Made by a program: the position numbers and the translations under genes | In this document: in pieces, positions 16,748 to 25,366 of the stretch | How the letters are laid out: each line of letters opens with the position of its first letter | How positions within the stretch are numbered: position 1 is the first letter of the stretch | Notes under the pieces: model-generated | The model's input: only the letters and a program-made list of their open reading frames with translations | What the model was told of the DNA's origin: nothing | Databases searched by the model: none | Source of the DNA: Bacteroides sp. | GTDB lineage: Bacteria > Bacteroidota > Bacteroidia > Bacteroidales > Muribaculaceae | Length of the DNA stretch: 46,873 nt | NCBI GenBank assembly: GCA_014801875.1 | Contig: JAAVDJ010000009.1 | Span: forward strand, 1 to 46,873 | Direction: 5' to 3'

Positions 16748-17623
16748 TCAGAATTTGAAATCCGTGACGCCGAGAGCCGCAAGCAGATTGTTGGCCAGGC
16801 TGCTCGCACCGATGCGGAAAAGCTCCGGGGTGAGCCATTCCTCTCCGAGAATCTCCTTGACCAGTGTGTAATAGCCCACCGCTTCCTCTGCCGTGCGGAT
16901 TCCTCCGGCTGCCTTGAAGCCAACCTTACGCCCCGTCTTGGAATGATATTCCTTGATGCACTGACACATCACCCATGCGGCCTCAAGCGAGGCGCCGGGA
17001 TAGATTTTCCCGGTGGAGGTCTTGATGAAGTCGGCGTCGCTATACATTGCAAGAATGGAGGCGGTCTTTATCGCCTCTGCCGTCTTCAATGCGCCTGTCT
17101 CCAGAATCACCTTCATCCTGGCTCCTTTTGCCGTGTGTTTGATTTCTATGAGTTCGTCGCAGAGATCTTCATAGTTCTTATCGCGCAGATAGCCGAGATT
17201 CATCACGACATCCACCTCATTGGCACCTCCGGCCACAGCAAGCGCGACGTCCGCCACTTTGACAGCCGTGAAGGTCTGGCTCGAAGGGAATCCTCCGGCA
17301 ACTACCGCGACATCCACTCCTGAGACCTCCAGAACCGAACGTACCACCTCCGCGAAATTGCTGTAGACGCAGATTGCGGCCACATGGCCAAGTTCCGGGT
17401 GCTCCTCATCGAATTCGTTGACAGCCTCCGTGAAATGAGTCACACTCTCCTGGCTGTCCTCAGTGCTGAGGGTCGTGAGGTCGATTGAATTGAGAAGAAA
17501 TTTATATACGTCCGGATTGGCATTTTCAGGAGCCTTTTCCATAATCTCAGCCACTTTCGCCGCTACGACCGTGTCGTCGGTAGTGACCATGCTTTCGGCA
17601 ATTGCCTTCTGATATCTATCCAT
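16748..17623 (-). CDS. deoC: Deoxyribose-phosphate aldolase
   Basis: 291 residues. Class I aldolase of the DERA family: the Schiff-base lysine is Lys201 in DFIKTSTGK, with the second active-site lysine Lys237 in GFKAAGGIR and Asp138 in EVDVVMNLG. It splits 2-deoxyribose-5-phosphate into acetaldehyde and glyceraldehyde-3-phosphate in deoxynucleoside catabolism. At ~290 residues it belongs to the longer DERA form with an N-terminal helical extension. It is separated from ruvC upstream by two heptanucleotide arrays. Confidence 0.97.
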   Translation of the reverse strand: MDRYQKAIAESMVTTDDTVVAAKVAEIMEKAPENANPDVYKFLLNSIDLTTLSTEDSQESVTHFTEAVNEFDEEHPELGHVAAICVYSNFAEVVRSVLEVSGVDVAVVAGGFPSSQTFTAVKVADVALAVAGGANEVDVVMNLGYLRDKNYEDLCDELIEIKHTAKGARMKVILETGALKTAEAIKTASILAMYSDADFIKTSTGKIYPGASLEAAWVMCQCIKEYHSKTGRKVGFKAAGGIRTAEEAVGYYTLVKEILGEEWLTPELFRIGASSLANNLLAALGVTDFKF

Positions 17624-17636
17624 ATTTAAATTGAAA

Positions 17637-17664
17637 ATTGAAAAATGAAAAATGAAAAATGAAA
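17637..17664 (+). repeat. Heptamer array GAAAAAT, ~3-4 copies
   Basis: A short 7-bp-period array just upstream (on the - strand) of the deoC start. It is the second of several heptamer arrays in the window, each with a different unit. Confidence 0.75.
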
Positions 17665-17682
17665 ATTTGGTTTTTGGTGTTA

Positions 17683-17794
17683 GCCTTGAGCCCCGAGCCT
17701 TGAGCCTCCAGCCTCCAGCCTCCAGCCTCCAGCCTTGAGCCTTGAGCCTCGAGCCTTGAGCCTCGAGCCTCCAGCCTCCAGCCTCGAGCCTAAC
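17683..17794 (+). repeat. Degenerate heptamer array GCCTYSA, 16 copies
   Basis: Sixteen consecutive 7-bp units of GCCTTGA, GCCTCCA, GCCTCGA and near variants, without indels. The array runs into the ruvC stop codon (complement of CTA at 17790-17792). Confidence 0.9.
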
Positions 17795-18401
17795 GCCTCC
17801 TACCTGCTATCCTGTCGGGATTCTGCTTCAGGAATTGCTCCCAGGATTTCGCGCCCTTGTCTACTTTCGGTTTTCCCGTCTCGTAGAAATGGGTCAGAGC
17901 CGCTGCGAGGGCATCCGTGGCGTCAAGGAGGTGGGGCATCCTTTCCGGTGGAATCTTGAGAATATATTTCAGCATATTCGCCACCTGCTCCTTTGAGGCC
18001 GCTCCGCTTCCTGTGACAGCCTGTTTTATCGAAAGAGGAGCATACTCAGCTATCGGTATGTCGCGCGCCAGAGCGGCCGCCATAGCCACTCCCTGAGCCC
18101 TTCCCAACTTCAGCATCGACTGAACGTTCTTTCCGAAAAAGGGAGCCTCGATTGCAAGCTCATCCGGAAGATATTGCTCCACAAGGCCCGTGACCCTCTC
18201 GAATATCTTTCCGAGACGCAGATAATGGCTCTCGAATTTCTTGAGCTCTATCACTCCCATCACTATCACTTCCGGCTTTTTCCCGTTTATTCCCAAGACA
18301 CCGTAACCCATGATGTTTGTGCCGGGGTCAATTCCCATTATGACCCTCTCATACTGCAGAGGGGGATAGGATTCATGGCGCTCTTTGCCGTTTCCTATCA
18401 T
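17790..18401 (-). CDS. ruvC: Crossover junction endodeoxyribonuclease RuvC
   Basis: 203 residues. The RNase H-like fold is recognised from the four acidic positions: Asp in [14 protein letters not shown] (~25), Glu in [11 protein letters not shown] and two Asp in [14 protein letters not shown]. It resolves Holliday junctions with RuvAB. The ATG overlaps the stop of the upstream DUF4286 gene by four bases (ATGA), supporting a start at 18401 although the family core begins near residue 20. The C-terminal ~30 basic residues end in RIAGRRR, and the stop codon sits inside a heptamer array. Confidence 0.97.
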   Translation of the reverse strand: MIGNGKERHESYPPLQYERVIMGIDPGTNIMGYGVLGINGKKPEVIVMGVIELKKFESHYLRLGKIFERVTGLVEQYLPDELAIEAPFFGKNVQSMLKLGRAQGVAMAAALARDIPIAEYAPLSIKQAVTGSGAASKEQVANMLKYILKIPPERMPHLLDATDALAAALTHFYETGKPKVDKGAKSWEQFLKQNPDRIAGRRR

Positions 18402-18724
18402 AGGGGAATGACAGTCAGGAGAGTGGCGAAAAACGCGCAGTGCGGACCGAATTTTTGGGTAAAATCACCGAGCACCGGGGGGAGTGTGGTGGAATCCCAT
18501 TCATGGGCTGAGGCCTCCGTGTCGAATTCAGCTTGCAGGGCGATGCTCAGGCCATGCTCCGGCAAAGGTTTTTCTCCTCCGGTCTCAACCACTGTCTGAA
18601 GACGCGGGTTCCGCGCAAGACTGTTCTCATTAAACAACGCCGCTATGGCTTCTCCTCTCATCCAGGTCAGAAATTCATCCTCACGAGCCGGATCTATGAC
18701 GAATGTTATATTGTAGATATACAT
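18398..18724 (-). CDS. DUF4286 family protein
   Basis: 108 residues. The start [22 protein letters not shown] and the end [17 protein letters not shown] fit the DUF4286 family, a ferredoxin-like (dimeric alpha/beta barrel-type) small protein of unknown role in Bacteroidota. It overlaps ruvC by 4 bp and is therefore translationally coupled to it. It is the first gene of this - strand unit. Confidence 0.85.
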   Translation of the reverse strand: MYIYNITFVIDPAREDEFLTWMRGEAIAALFNENSLARNPRLQTVVETGGEKPLPEHGLSIALQAEFDTEASAHEWDSTTLPPVLGDFTQKFGPHCAFFATLLTVIPL

Positions 18725-18783
18725 ATCGAGCTTTAATTTTATTCAGAAAAAATTTATTTTGTCAAATCTCCTCCATTGAAGGC

Positions 18784-18880
18784 GTTTAAACTTTTTCTTT
18801 GTCTGGATTTAGCCGGGCAAAGAAGACTCCACATTACAGAAATATTTAATAAAATAAATAAGCCCGCAAAAAGTTTAAAC
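18784..18880. repeat. 13-bp inverted repeat in AT-rich intergenic DNA
   Basis: GTTTAAACTTTTT (18784-18796) and its exact complement (18868-18880) frame a ~70-bp segment that contains a smaller CTTTG...CAAAG pair. It is upstream of the DUF4286/ruvC unit. No gene is recognised between 18725 and 19032. Confidence 0.6.
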
Positions 18881-19032
18881 AACCTCATTAGTTAAACAAT
18901 CGAAAACGGAATATATTTTTCATTTTTCCATCTAAATTCAAGCTTTTTCAGGTCCGGATATATTTTTTTTGAAAAAAATGCATTCCTGACCAAACCTTTT
19001 TCCCGTCGCCGTGTTATATAAGTGTAAATCGT

Positions 19033-19100
19033 TTCATGATGTTAGGTTAGTTATTAAAAAAATTCGTTAAAGCGGTCGATGTGAATCGGTCGCTTTTTTT
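19033..19100 (+). ncRNA. Structured RNA-like element, copy 1
   Basis: It begins with the 20-nt box TTCATGATGTTAGGTTAGTT (19033-19052), has an A-rich linker, then a hairpin of 10-12 bp including two G-U pairs (19069-19080 / 19085-19096). The hairpin closes on a GTGA (GNRA) tetraloop and runs into seven or more T's. Copy 2 lies 3.4 kb away with the same box, the same GAT-GTGA-ATC apex and a different but still paired stem. TTATATAAG ~10 nt upstream of the box resembles a shared promoter element. Confidence 0.65.
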
Positions 19101-19124
19101 CTGCATTCATATTTCCGCCCGGGG

Positions 19125-19413
19125 GAAGGAAATAAGGAATAAGAAATAAGGAATAAGGAATAAGAAATAAGGAATAAGAAATAAGGAATAAGAAATAAGG
19201 AATAAGAAATAAGAAATAAGAAATAAGAAATAAGGAATAAGAAATAAGGAATAAGGAATAAGAAATAAGAAATAGGAAATAAGAAATAAGAAATAAGGAA
19301 TAAGAAATAAGAAATAAGGAATAAGGAATAAGGAATAAGAAATAAGAAATAAGAAAGAGGAAATAAGAAAGGAAGAGGAAATAAGAAATAAGAAATAAGA
19401 AATAAGAAAGAGG
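19125..19413 (+). repeat. Long heptamer array of GGAATAA/GAAATAA units, ~40 copies
   Basis: Almost 290 bp of 7-bp units alternating irregularly between GGAATAA and GAAATAA, with a few G/A variants and small disruptions near the right end. It has no coding potential. It abuts the 54-bp palindrome. Confidence 0.93.
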
Positions 19414-19415
19414 AA

Positions 19416-19469
19416 AAAATTATGTCAGTGTGTATAAAGCCATGGCTTTATACACACTGACATAATTTT
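19416..19469. terminator. 54-bp perfect palindrome, probable terminator of amylase gene
   Basis: 27-nt arms without a loop, centred on CCATGG at 19442/19443; A4 and T4 runs close the ends. It lies 113 bp downstream of the amylase stop on the - strand. It would form a very stable transcript hairpin in either direction. Perfect symmetry of this length is unusual for an ordinary terminator. Confidence 0.75.
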
Positions 19470-19581
19470 GCAAGGGCGCTCAAAATTTTTTGCGCCTCAA
19501 TTTTGCTCGGGCGCGCATTCCTTTTCGGGCGCTTCCGATTCCTTTTCGGGCGCGCAGTCTTTTCTGACCGCCCCCCTATCT
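19470..19581. repeat. GGGCGC-rich short repeats after amylase stop
   Basis: The segment carries GGGCGC five times in spaced words such as CCTTTTCGGGCGC (twice). No gene is recognised. Confidence 0.5.
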
Positions 19582-22293
19582 TCAAAGCTTTATCTTCTCA
19601 GCCCGGCCGTTTCTGATGCGGATATATATTCCATTCTTCAAAGGTTCTGCCACACGCACTCCCTGAAGGTTGAAATATATTGTCTCCTCTCCGGCAGGAT
19701 AGACTGTCATGGAGCCTACACCACTTTCACCAACCTTCTTAACGGCGATGGTCTTCCCTGCCCAATCCACTTTCACATCATATTTCCCCGGGAGAATACG
19801 GTAGGCCTTGGCCTGTGCGGGAGCGGCGCTCGCTTCGAGAGCGAAGGTATCCCCTTCCGGATTTACGGTGAAGTCAGCTGCAGGAGCGAAACGGTTTCCG
19901 GCCACGTTTATCTCATCCCAGGAAGCACCGAGACTCTTGGCAAACGAGAAATATGCATAGGGATCTTCCTCTGCCTTAGTGAGCGCAGGCTGCACGAAAT
20001 CAACAGTAGCGGTGAAGAAGCCTTCGGTCTTGGTCATCTCCACGCCTGTGGCATAATCCCAGTCGTTGCCGTTGGCATGACCAAGGATATAGAAAGCCTC
20101 AGGCATATCGGATAAATCGTTGTTGTCATCCCCGTTGTTGTCATCGCCATTGTCATCTACTTTCTTGACTGCGAGAGTCATGTCGGAGAAGTCAACCGTA
20201 AGGGTATAGGTGCCGGGGAGGATTTGCCAGGATGTGCAGAGCCATGCATCATCACCTTTAGGGAATTTCACTATCGGAGAAGTAACCCCTTCTGTCATCT
20301 CCATATCCTTTGTCTCGGGACCATAGCGGTTGGCACTTCCGTTAAGAATATCCCAGTCTGCTCCCAAAGCCTCGGTGAAGCTGAACGAGCAATGAGTATT
20401 GATGCCTGAAGGCTCAAACGTAGCGGTAATTGTAAATGTGTTTCCGTTCTTGATCATGGGAAGACTGGCAGCAGGATTCCAGTGATTATCGTTTTCCAGG
20501 TCTCCAATCAGATAGAGAGCCGCAGGAGCCGATTCGCTGTTGTTGTTGTTATCGTCGCCGTTGTTGTCATCCCCGTTATTATCGTTGCCGTTATTGTCGT
20601 CGCCGTTATTGTCGTCGCCCTCTCCGATGGCAAGCTTCATCGTCGCGAAATCGACAGTAAGGGTATAGGTGCCCGGAAGTATCATCCACGATTTGCAATT
20701 GGATGCATCCACTCCATTGGCATAACGGGTGATATTGACGGTAGAGTTGTTTTCCACAAGCACACCCTCTTCAGCCGCGCCATAGCGGTTTGCGGTGCTA
20801 TTCAGCTCCTTCCAGTCCGCGCCGAGGGCATCCGTGAGATTGAAATAGCAATAGGTCTCCCCTTCGACTGCCTCAAAAGTGGCAGTGATGGTGAAAGTAT
20901 CCCCCTTCTTTGTCATTGCGGGGCTATCTGAAGTATTCCAAAGGGCACCCTCGATGTCTCCCATAAGGTAAAGGGATGCGGGGGTAGATACGTTTATGTC
21001 GTCACCACCTTCTTCCTGTCCGCCACCCTGCACGTCAGACTTTGTCCAGACACAATAATCATTGCCGACAGCCTTTATGTCTTCATCGGAATAACCGTCG
21101 GGAGACGCCATCGCACCGCCCACTTTCACCACAGCCTTGCCGTTCTTCCCTGTCACCTCAGCCATATAGCAATCGCGTGAGGAACGAAGCACTTTCACAG
21201 CCGATTCATTGTGGATTCCGACAGAATTACGGATATTGACCAGCTCCTGAATCTCCTTCTTGTATTCCTGATAATGGGGAAGGAACACGCAGGGAGTGCC
21301 CGGGCTCATAAGGATGAAGGCATTCGCCGCAATGACATTGCCGGTAAATTTGGAGCCGTCGCGATATGTGTCGTGGTTGTCGACGAATGTCACCGAATAT
21401 CTATTATACCCGAAATGAATCATTCCGGCGGGTTGGTCTGTCGTGCCGTTGGCTTTCCAGACGAGCTTGGTCATATCATTTGAAGAGAAAGCTTCGTTGA
21501 GGGCATATTTGCAAGGGAAGTCGAAAGCTGCGGAAGTCTTTCCCGTGGCGTTTATCCAGCCGGCCACAGCGTCATAATTCGAATCCCAGTATTCACCTAC
21601 GGAATATTCGACATCGGCATATTCGTTATATATTTTGTTATATTGCCCGCCATACCCTTTCACCATATCGTAGCGAGTACCTACGTAGCCATATTTCTCC
21701 TTGAGACATTTGACGTAGTTCTTGCAATTGTCCTGCACATTGGCGTTGGTGTGGTCAAGGTCGCGGCAGCCGTCGAAATTATCGCCCGTGTCAGGATTTC
21801 CGGTAGGTTTAGGCTGTCCGGATGCATACGCCATTTCGTCGTTGCTGCATATCCCTTCAAGACCTATGCTCCACGTCTTGCCGTTCCATTCCTCCACCGG
21901 GAAATCATACCAGTTGGTGACGCCGTTACGGTGGTTTATGACCACATCGGCGATAAATCCCGTCCCTTTGCTCTTGAAGGTCTGAATCATCGAGAGAAGC
22001 TCCTCCTCTGTTCCGAAAGCGGAATTATGGTTTGTAAACCAATACTGGGGCATATAACCCATCCAGTCGCATTTGCCGGAATTTGGAATCCAGATAAGTT
22101 TGAAATATTTTGACAGTTCGTCAGACTGCGCCTCAAGGTTGGTCCATTTCGTATCGTCGTATGAATCCCAGTAGAACCCCTGGAGCATCACCCCCTGATA
22201 GTTGGAAGGCCAGCCGATAGCTGATGCCGTAGGAGTGGCTAAAGCAGCTGTGCCCAACACTCCGGCGGCAATCATAGAGTAAAATCTATTCAT
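19582..22293 (-). CDS. Secreted GH13 alpha-amylase with three starch-binding-like modules
   Basis: 903 residues. Signal peptide ~1-25 (AALATPTASA). The GH13 catalytic domain (~28-430) has nucleophile Asp209 in GTRYDMVKGY, acid/base Glu234 in YSVGEYWD and the transition-state Asp308 in FVDNHDT, so it should cleave alpha-1,4-glucan internally. Three similar beta-sandwich modules follow (~438-555, ~595-715, ~735-845), each starting LYLMGDIEG-like and ending ILPGTYTLTVDF, resembling SusE/SusF starch-binding repeats. They are joined by Asp/Asn/Gly linkers (DDNNGDDNN). The C-terminal ~35 residues (FNLQGVRVAEPLKNGIYI) look like a T9SS-type tail. No lipobox is visible, so it is secreted or surface-attached through the tail. 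Confidence 0.92.
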   Translation of the reverse strand: MNRFYSMIAAGVLGTAALATPTASAIGWPSNYQGVMLQGFYWDSYDDTKWTNLEAQSDELSKYFKLIWIPNSGKCDWMGYMPQYWFTNHNSAFGTEEELLSMIQTFKSKGTGFIADVVINHRNGVTNWYDFPVEEWNGKTWSIGLEGICSNDEMAYASGQPKPTGNPDTGDNFDGCRDLDHTNANVQDNCKNYVKCLKEKYGYVGTRYDMVKGYGGQYNKIYNEYADVEYSVGEYWDSNYDAVAGWINATGKTSAAFDFPCKYALNEAFSSNDMTKLVWKANGTTDQPAGMIHFGYNRYSVTFVDNHDTYRDGSKFTGNVIAANAFILMSPGTPCVFLPHYQEYKKEIQELVNIRNSVGIHNESAVKVLRSSRDCYMAEVTGKNGKAVVKVGGAMASPDGYSDEDIKAVGNDYCVWTKSDVQGGGQEEGGDDINVSTPASLYLMGDIEGALWNTSDSPAMTKKGDTFTITATFEAVEGETYCYFNLTDALGADWKELNSTANRYGAAEEGVLVENNSTVNITRYANGVDASNCKSWMILPGTYTLTVDFATMKLAIGEGDDNNGDDNNGNDNNGDDNNGDDNNNNSESAPAALYLIGDLENDNHWNPAASLPMIKNGNTFTITATFEPSGINTHCSFSFTEALGADWDILNGSANRYGPETKDMEMTEGVTSPIVKFPKGDDAWLCTSWQILPGTYTLTVDFSDMTLAVKKVDDNGDDNNGDDNNDLSDMPEAFYILGHANGNDWDYATGVEMTKTEGFFTATVDFVQPALTKAEEDPYAYFSFAKSLGASWDEINVAGNRFAPAADFTVNPEGDTFALEASAAPAQAKAYRILPGKYDVKVDWAGKTIAVKKVGESGVGSMTVYPAGEETIYFNLQGVRVAEPLKNGIYIRIRNGRAEKIKL

Positions 22294-22328
22294 GTGTGAG
22301 TTTTATAAGGTTAATTGTTTTCTGACCG

Positions 22329-22336
22329 CAAAATTA
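22329..22336 (-). promoter_or_regulatory. -7 box of the amylase gene
   Basis: On the - strand TAATTTTG matches TAnnTTTG and lies 36 bp upstream of the ATG at 22293. No clear -33 TTTG is visible. Confidence 0.5.
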
Positions 22337-22439
22337 ATCATAATCGCATAAAAAAGACCCTACAGAAAATAATTTTTAGAAAAAAAACACACGGGCATCA
22401 AACCAAAATCCATCTATGGCGTTATAAAGACAGAAACAA

Positions 22440-22515
22440 TTCATGATGTTAGGTTAGTTTGAAAAAGAATCAAAAGCCGCAGCCGATGTGAATCAGCTGC
22501 GGCTTTGCTTTATTC
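22440..22515 (+). ncRNA. Structured RNA-like element, copy 2
   Basis: It repeats the 20-nt box of copy 1 exactly (22440-22459). A 15-bp stem with one C-A mismatch follows (22473-22487 / 22492-22506), capped by the same GTGA tetraloop and ending in a T-rich stretch. TTATAAAG upstream (22422-22429) corresponds to TTATATAAG in copy 1. The stem sequence differs from copy 1 but stays paired, which points to selection on structure. Confidence 0.65.
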
Positions 22516-22703
22516 TCCATTAAGAAATTTTAGAGGGGAGCTTTATTGAAGAAACAATATTCACGAGCTTGCCGGAATAGAGATGAGCCACTAATTATTT
22601 GCTACCTGAGAGCGGGACATAAAAAAACGGCATGCTTTCACAAACACGCCGCCAAAACAAAATTATGAAAAACATTCAACGCTATGCTGCAAGCAGCATT
22701 TCG

Positions 22704-22777
22704 AGCCTCTTGTCGGATTCGAACCAACGACCCCGAGATTACAAATCACGTGCTCTGGCCAACTGAGCTAAAGAGGC
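22704..22777 (-). tRNA. tRNA-Thr (anticodon TGT)
   Basis: Read on the - strand: acceptor GCCTCTT pairs with AAGAGGC; the D-arm has AGCTCAGTTGG; the anticodon loop TTTGTAA gives TGT (Thr, ACA codons); the T-arm is GGTTCGAATCC. Discriminator base T; CCA is not encoded. Confidence 0.96.
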
Positions 22778-22881
22778 AGGTGGGCGAGCGATCTACATCG
22801 CACCGCTCAACCCACTACCCTTGCTTCGGTCAAGACCTGGGGGATTAATGGGGAGCTGGTCGTGTAGGACTCACCCGACTG

Positions 22882-22912
22882 CAAAGTTACGCATTTTTTC
22901 CAAACTGACAAA
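22882..22912 (-). promoter_or_regulatory. Consensus promoter of tRNA-Thr
   Basis: On the - strand TTTG (22912-22909) is followed by a 19-bp spacer and TAACTTTG (22889-22882), a complete -33/-7 match. Transcription would start about 100 nt before the tRNA. Confidence 0.8.
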
Positions 22913-22945
22913 ATATTTTCCCTTTTTTCTATTGAAAAAATTAAT

Positions 22946-22990
22946 ACCGGAGAGCAAATCCTTTTATTTTTCAAGCATTTGCCCTCCGGT
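22946..22990 (-). terminator. Terminator after the (alpha/alpha)6 glycosidase gene
   Basis: ACCGGAGAGCAAAT (22946-22959) pairs with 22977-22990 with one mismatch. T-rich runs lie on both sides, and the gene's stop is 23 bp away. Confidence 0.75.
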
Positions 22991-23012
22991 TTTTTTTACA
23001 ATATTTCTATTG

Positions 23013-25340
23013 TCATTTCCCTGTGCGAACCACTTTCACACCATCTATAAGCGCATGGTTCGTCTTCAGGTTCATATTCGCGTCTTCAGGATTGTAGACC
23101 AACCTCACTATGTGCTGACCGGGTGCGAGTCGCACTTTCACACTGTTAGACATCCCCCAGTCGTCCCAATTACCGACGCCGCGTTGCGGAAGCACCACCG
23201 TGCCGACATCTACTCCGTCTACATACACGCTGCGGATCGCGGCCTTGTTCTCGGTATTGACCGGGCCATTGCCATTGGCATAGCGGAAACTGATCGCATA
23301 TTCCCCTTCAGGCATTGCCTCCCCTTTATTCTCGAACACAGCGCTGACAGGACCGGAAGTCATATCCGTCTCCGCGAATCCGGAGCCGTAATACCCTTTC
23401 ACACCCTCTTTGGGCGCGTATGACACTTCCGGTGATGACACTGCGGTCACAGTCTTATCCATCTCCCAGAACCGCTCCGCACGGTTGCTGCGGGGCTCTG
23501 AGGCGAAGCTTTGAGTGCCGTCGCCGGCTACTCCTATCACCTGCCATTCTCCCTCCTCGATAGCTGGCCAGGAGGTCTGATGGGTGCGTCCCACCTCCTT
23601 ACCATCCTTCAGCACGATATACTCACCGATATACTCTATCGGGTTCCACTGAAGAAGATTGTTGACCGGCACACCCGGTGCGTTCACCTCGGCGTCGAAG
23701 CTAAGCCATGTGATTGGTGTCAGCGGAGCCTTAACGTTGGCGGTATGATTAAGCTTCATCGGAGCAATCGGTTCGTTGTTCATCTCAACCACGATGTCGC
23801 CACCCTTGGCAAGAAGTTTAGCCGGAATCACCTTCCCCTGCTCAGGCTTGAGAGCCTTTCCGTTTACAGAAAGTGTCTTCACCTTGTCGCCGTAACCCTT
23901 GACAGTGATGTTGAGGCGTGCGCCACGATACGGGAAGTTGGAAAGAGTGCGGTCTCCTCCCAAAGCTTCGGGCACGAACGGCTCTATCCTAAGTCCGTCT
24001 TTCTCGAAATGGATGCCAAACAGAATCTGATTGGTAAGGGCGATATTTCCCGAAAGGCTCCAGAGCATGTTGGAGGAGTTGAGCTCGGTGAAATAGTCGC
24101 CGTTGTCGAGGTTGAAATTCTCCTTGTTTGTGGCGAAGAGAGCTGCCGGACGCACCACGCTTCCGATACCCTCCAACACACCTTGCTCGTTGCCGGTCTT
24201 TGCCTGCGCGAGCGCCCAATAAGAAGCCACGAAAGGCCAGAGGGCGTTGTTGTGATAGTTCGGCATATCGGCGATTTGCGGGAAGAATATGGCCGGCCCG
24301 TATTTGGTGATAGGGTTACTCTGTGAAACTGTCTGCTGCTTATCCGCGGGAGTGACGTCATAGAGGATACCCAGCGACTCTCCGAGGGTCTCGGCCCGGG
24401 GATTCAGGATAAGATTGTCGCGACCGTAGGTGTACATTGCATGATACCCTTTGTCGTCCATCCAGAATGTCTTGTCGATTGCGGCGGCAAGGTGTTCTGA
24501 CCCTTTGGCGAGCATCTCCGCCTCTTTCTTCTTGCCGAGCACTTCCGCCATCTCCGAGGCGCATTTCAGGGCAGCAGCATAAAGCACGTTGGTGCCGTAA
24601 GCCTCGCTCTGGGAGATGTCGGCGGTCTGCATCCATTTCGGATAGCTCTGCTCACGCCAGTCGATGAAGGAGGTCTCCCCCTTCACGAGATTGTTCTCGC
24701 TGAAGACAGTCTTCGAATCCTTGACAATTGAATTGATGACGACCGGATAGACTGTCTCAAGCCATTTCTTGTCTCCCGTGACCTTATAGATTTCCCATGC
24801 AGCGACAGTCCATATCATGCGGTCGGTAGAAATAGGCCATGCGCCGCCGGAGCCTGTGTCCTGGATAATCTGTCCCTCCGGATTGATTTTCTTGAGCAAT
24901 GAAATCATGGAAGCCTCCGGCTGGAGGGCTGCCATGGAAAGGATGATGGAATAGCTGACATCGCGGGTCCAGACTCCGGCCCATTCCTTGCCGGTGCGCA
25001 AGGTGGTGTCCGGTTCCACGGCGTTCACCATCTCGTCGAGACCCATGTTGTAGACAGCCTCGAGGAGAGGATTCCCTCCCGCCACTTTCGGATAAGCTGA
25101 AAGATCGTTCTTGCGTTGCCACACCTGGTCTACGGGCATGAAATACCCCGGGCGCCCCTTGTAGGTGCTTCTGATTTCTTCGGGGCTTACCGCCCAGGCC
25201 TTGAACTCATCCTGATACAGCGTGTCACCCTGCCAGCGGTAGGCATCGGTCGCGACTACGACCTTGTCCTGCGCATTGGCCGTCGCGCCACAGAGGAGTG
25301 CCGCGCCGCCAATTATAACTGCGATTGTGTTACGATTCAT
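23013..25340 (-). CDS. Secreted (alpha/alpha)6-barrel glycosidase with C-terminal CBM
   Basis: 775 residues. Signal peptide ~1-23 (GGAALLCGATANA). The central region (~85-480) has helix-loop signatures of six-hairpin glycosidases (WAGVWTRDVSYSI, DTGSGGAWPISTDRMIWTVAAWEIY, NNALWPFVASYWALA, SSNMLWSLSGN), close to the MGH1-like/amylo-alpha-1,6-glucosidase and trehalase clan. A beta-sandwich (~485-640) and a CBM6/CBM35-like domain (~645-775) follow. It is a periplasmic or surface exo-acting glycosidase; which linkage it cuts is not decidable here, though the amylase next door makes alpha-glucan a reasonable guess. Catalytic acids probably include Asp in WTRD. It is separated from the amylase by the tRNA and an RNA element. 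Confidence 0.8.
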   Translation of the reverse strand: MNRNTIAVIIGGAALLCGATANAQDKVVVATDAYRWQGDTLYQDEFKAWAVSPEEIRSTYKGRPGYFMPVDQVWQRKNDLSAYPKVAGGNPLLEAVYNMGLDEMVNAVEPDTTLRTGKEWAGVWTRDVSYSIILSMAALQPEASMISLLKKINPEGQIIQDTGSGGAWPISTDRMIWTVAAWEIYKVTGDKKWLETVYPVVINSIVKDSKTVFSENNLVKGETSFIDWREQSYPKWMQTADISQSEAYGTNVLYAAALKCASEMAEVLGKKKEAEMLAKGSEHLAAAIDKTFWMDDKGYHAMYTYGRDNLILNPRAETLGESLGILYDVTPADKQQTVSQSNPITKYGPAIFFPQIADMPNYHNNALWPFVASYWALAQAKTGNEQGVLEGIGSVVRPAALFATNKENFNLDNGDYFTELNSSNMLWSLSGNIALTNQILFGIHFEKDGLRIEPFVPEALGGDRTLSNFPYRGARLNITVKGYGDKVKTLSVNGKALKPEQGKVIPAKLLAKGGDIVVEMNNEPIAPMKLNHTANVKAPLTPITWLSFDAEVNAPGVPVNNLLQWNPIEYIGEYIVLKDGKEVGRTHQTSWPAIEEGEWQVIGVAGDGTQSFASEPRSNRAERFWEMDKTVTAVSSPEVSYAPKEGVKGYYGSGFAETDMTSGPVSAVFENKGEAMPEGEYAISFRYANGNGPVNTENKAAIRSVYVDGVDVGTVVLPQRGVGNWDDWGMSNSVKVRLAPGQHIVRLVYNPEDANMNLKTNHALIDGVKVVRTGK

Positions 25341-25366
25341 TTTGTACAGGTTTTATAAATATATTT

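Noticed and set aside
19125-19413. Possible CRISPR array
   Set aside because: The 7-bp units have no unique spacers and there are no cas genes; it is a simple tandem repeat.
22680-22800. Integration site at tRNA-Thr
   Set aside because: No integrase, no repeated 3' tRNA end and no shift in composition next to the tRNA.
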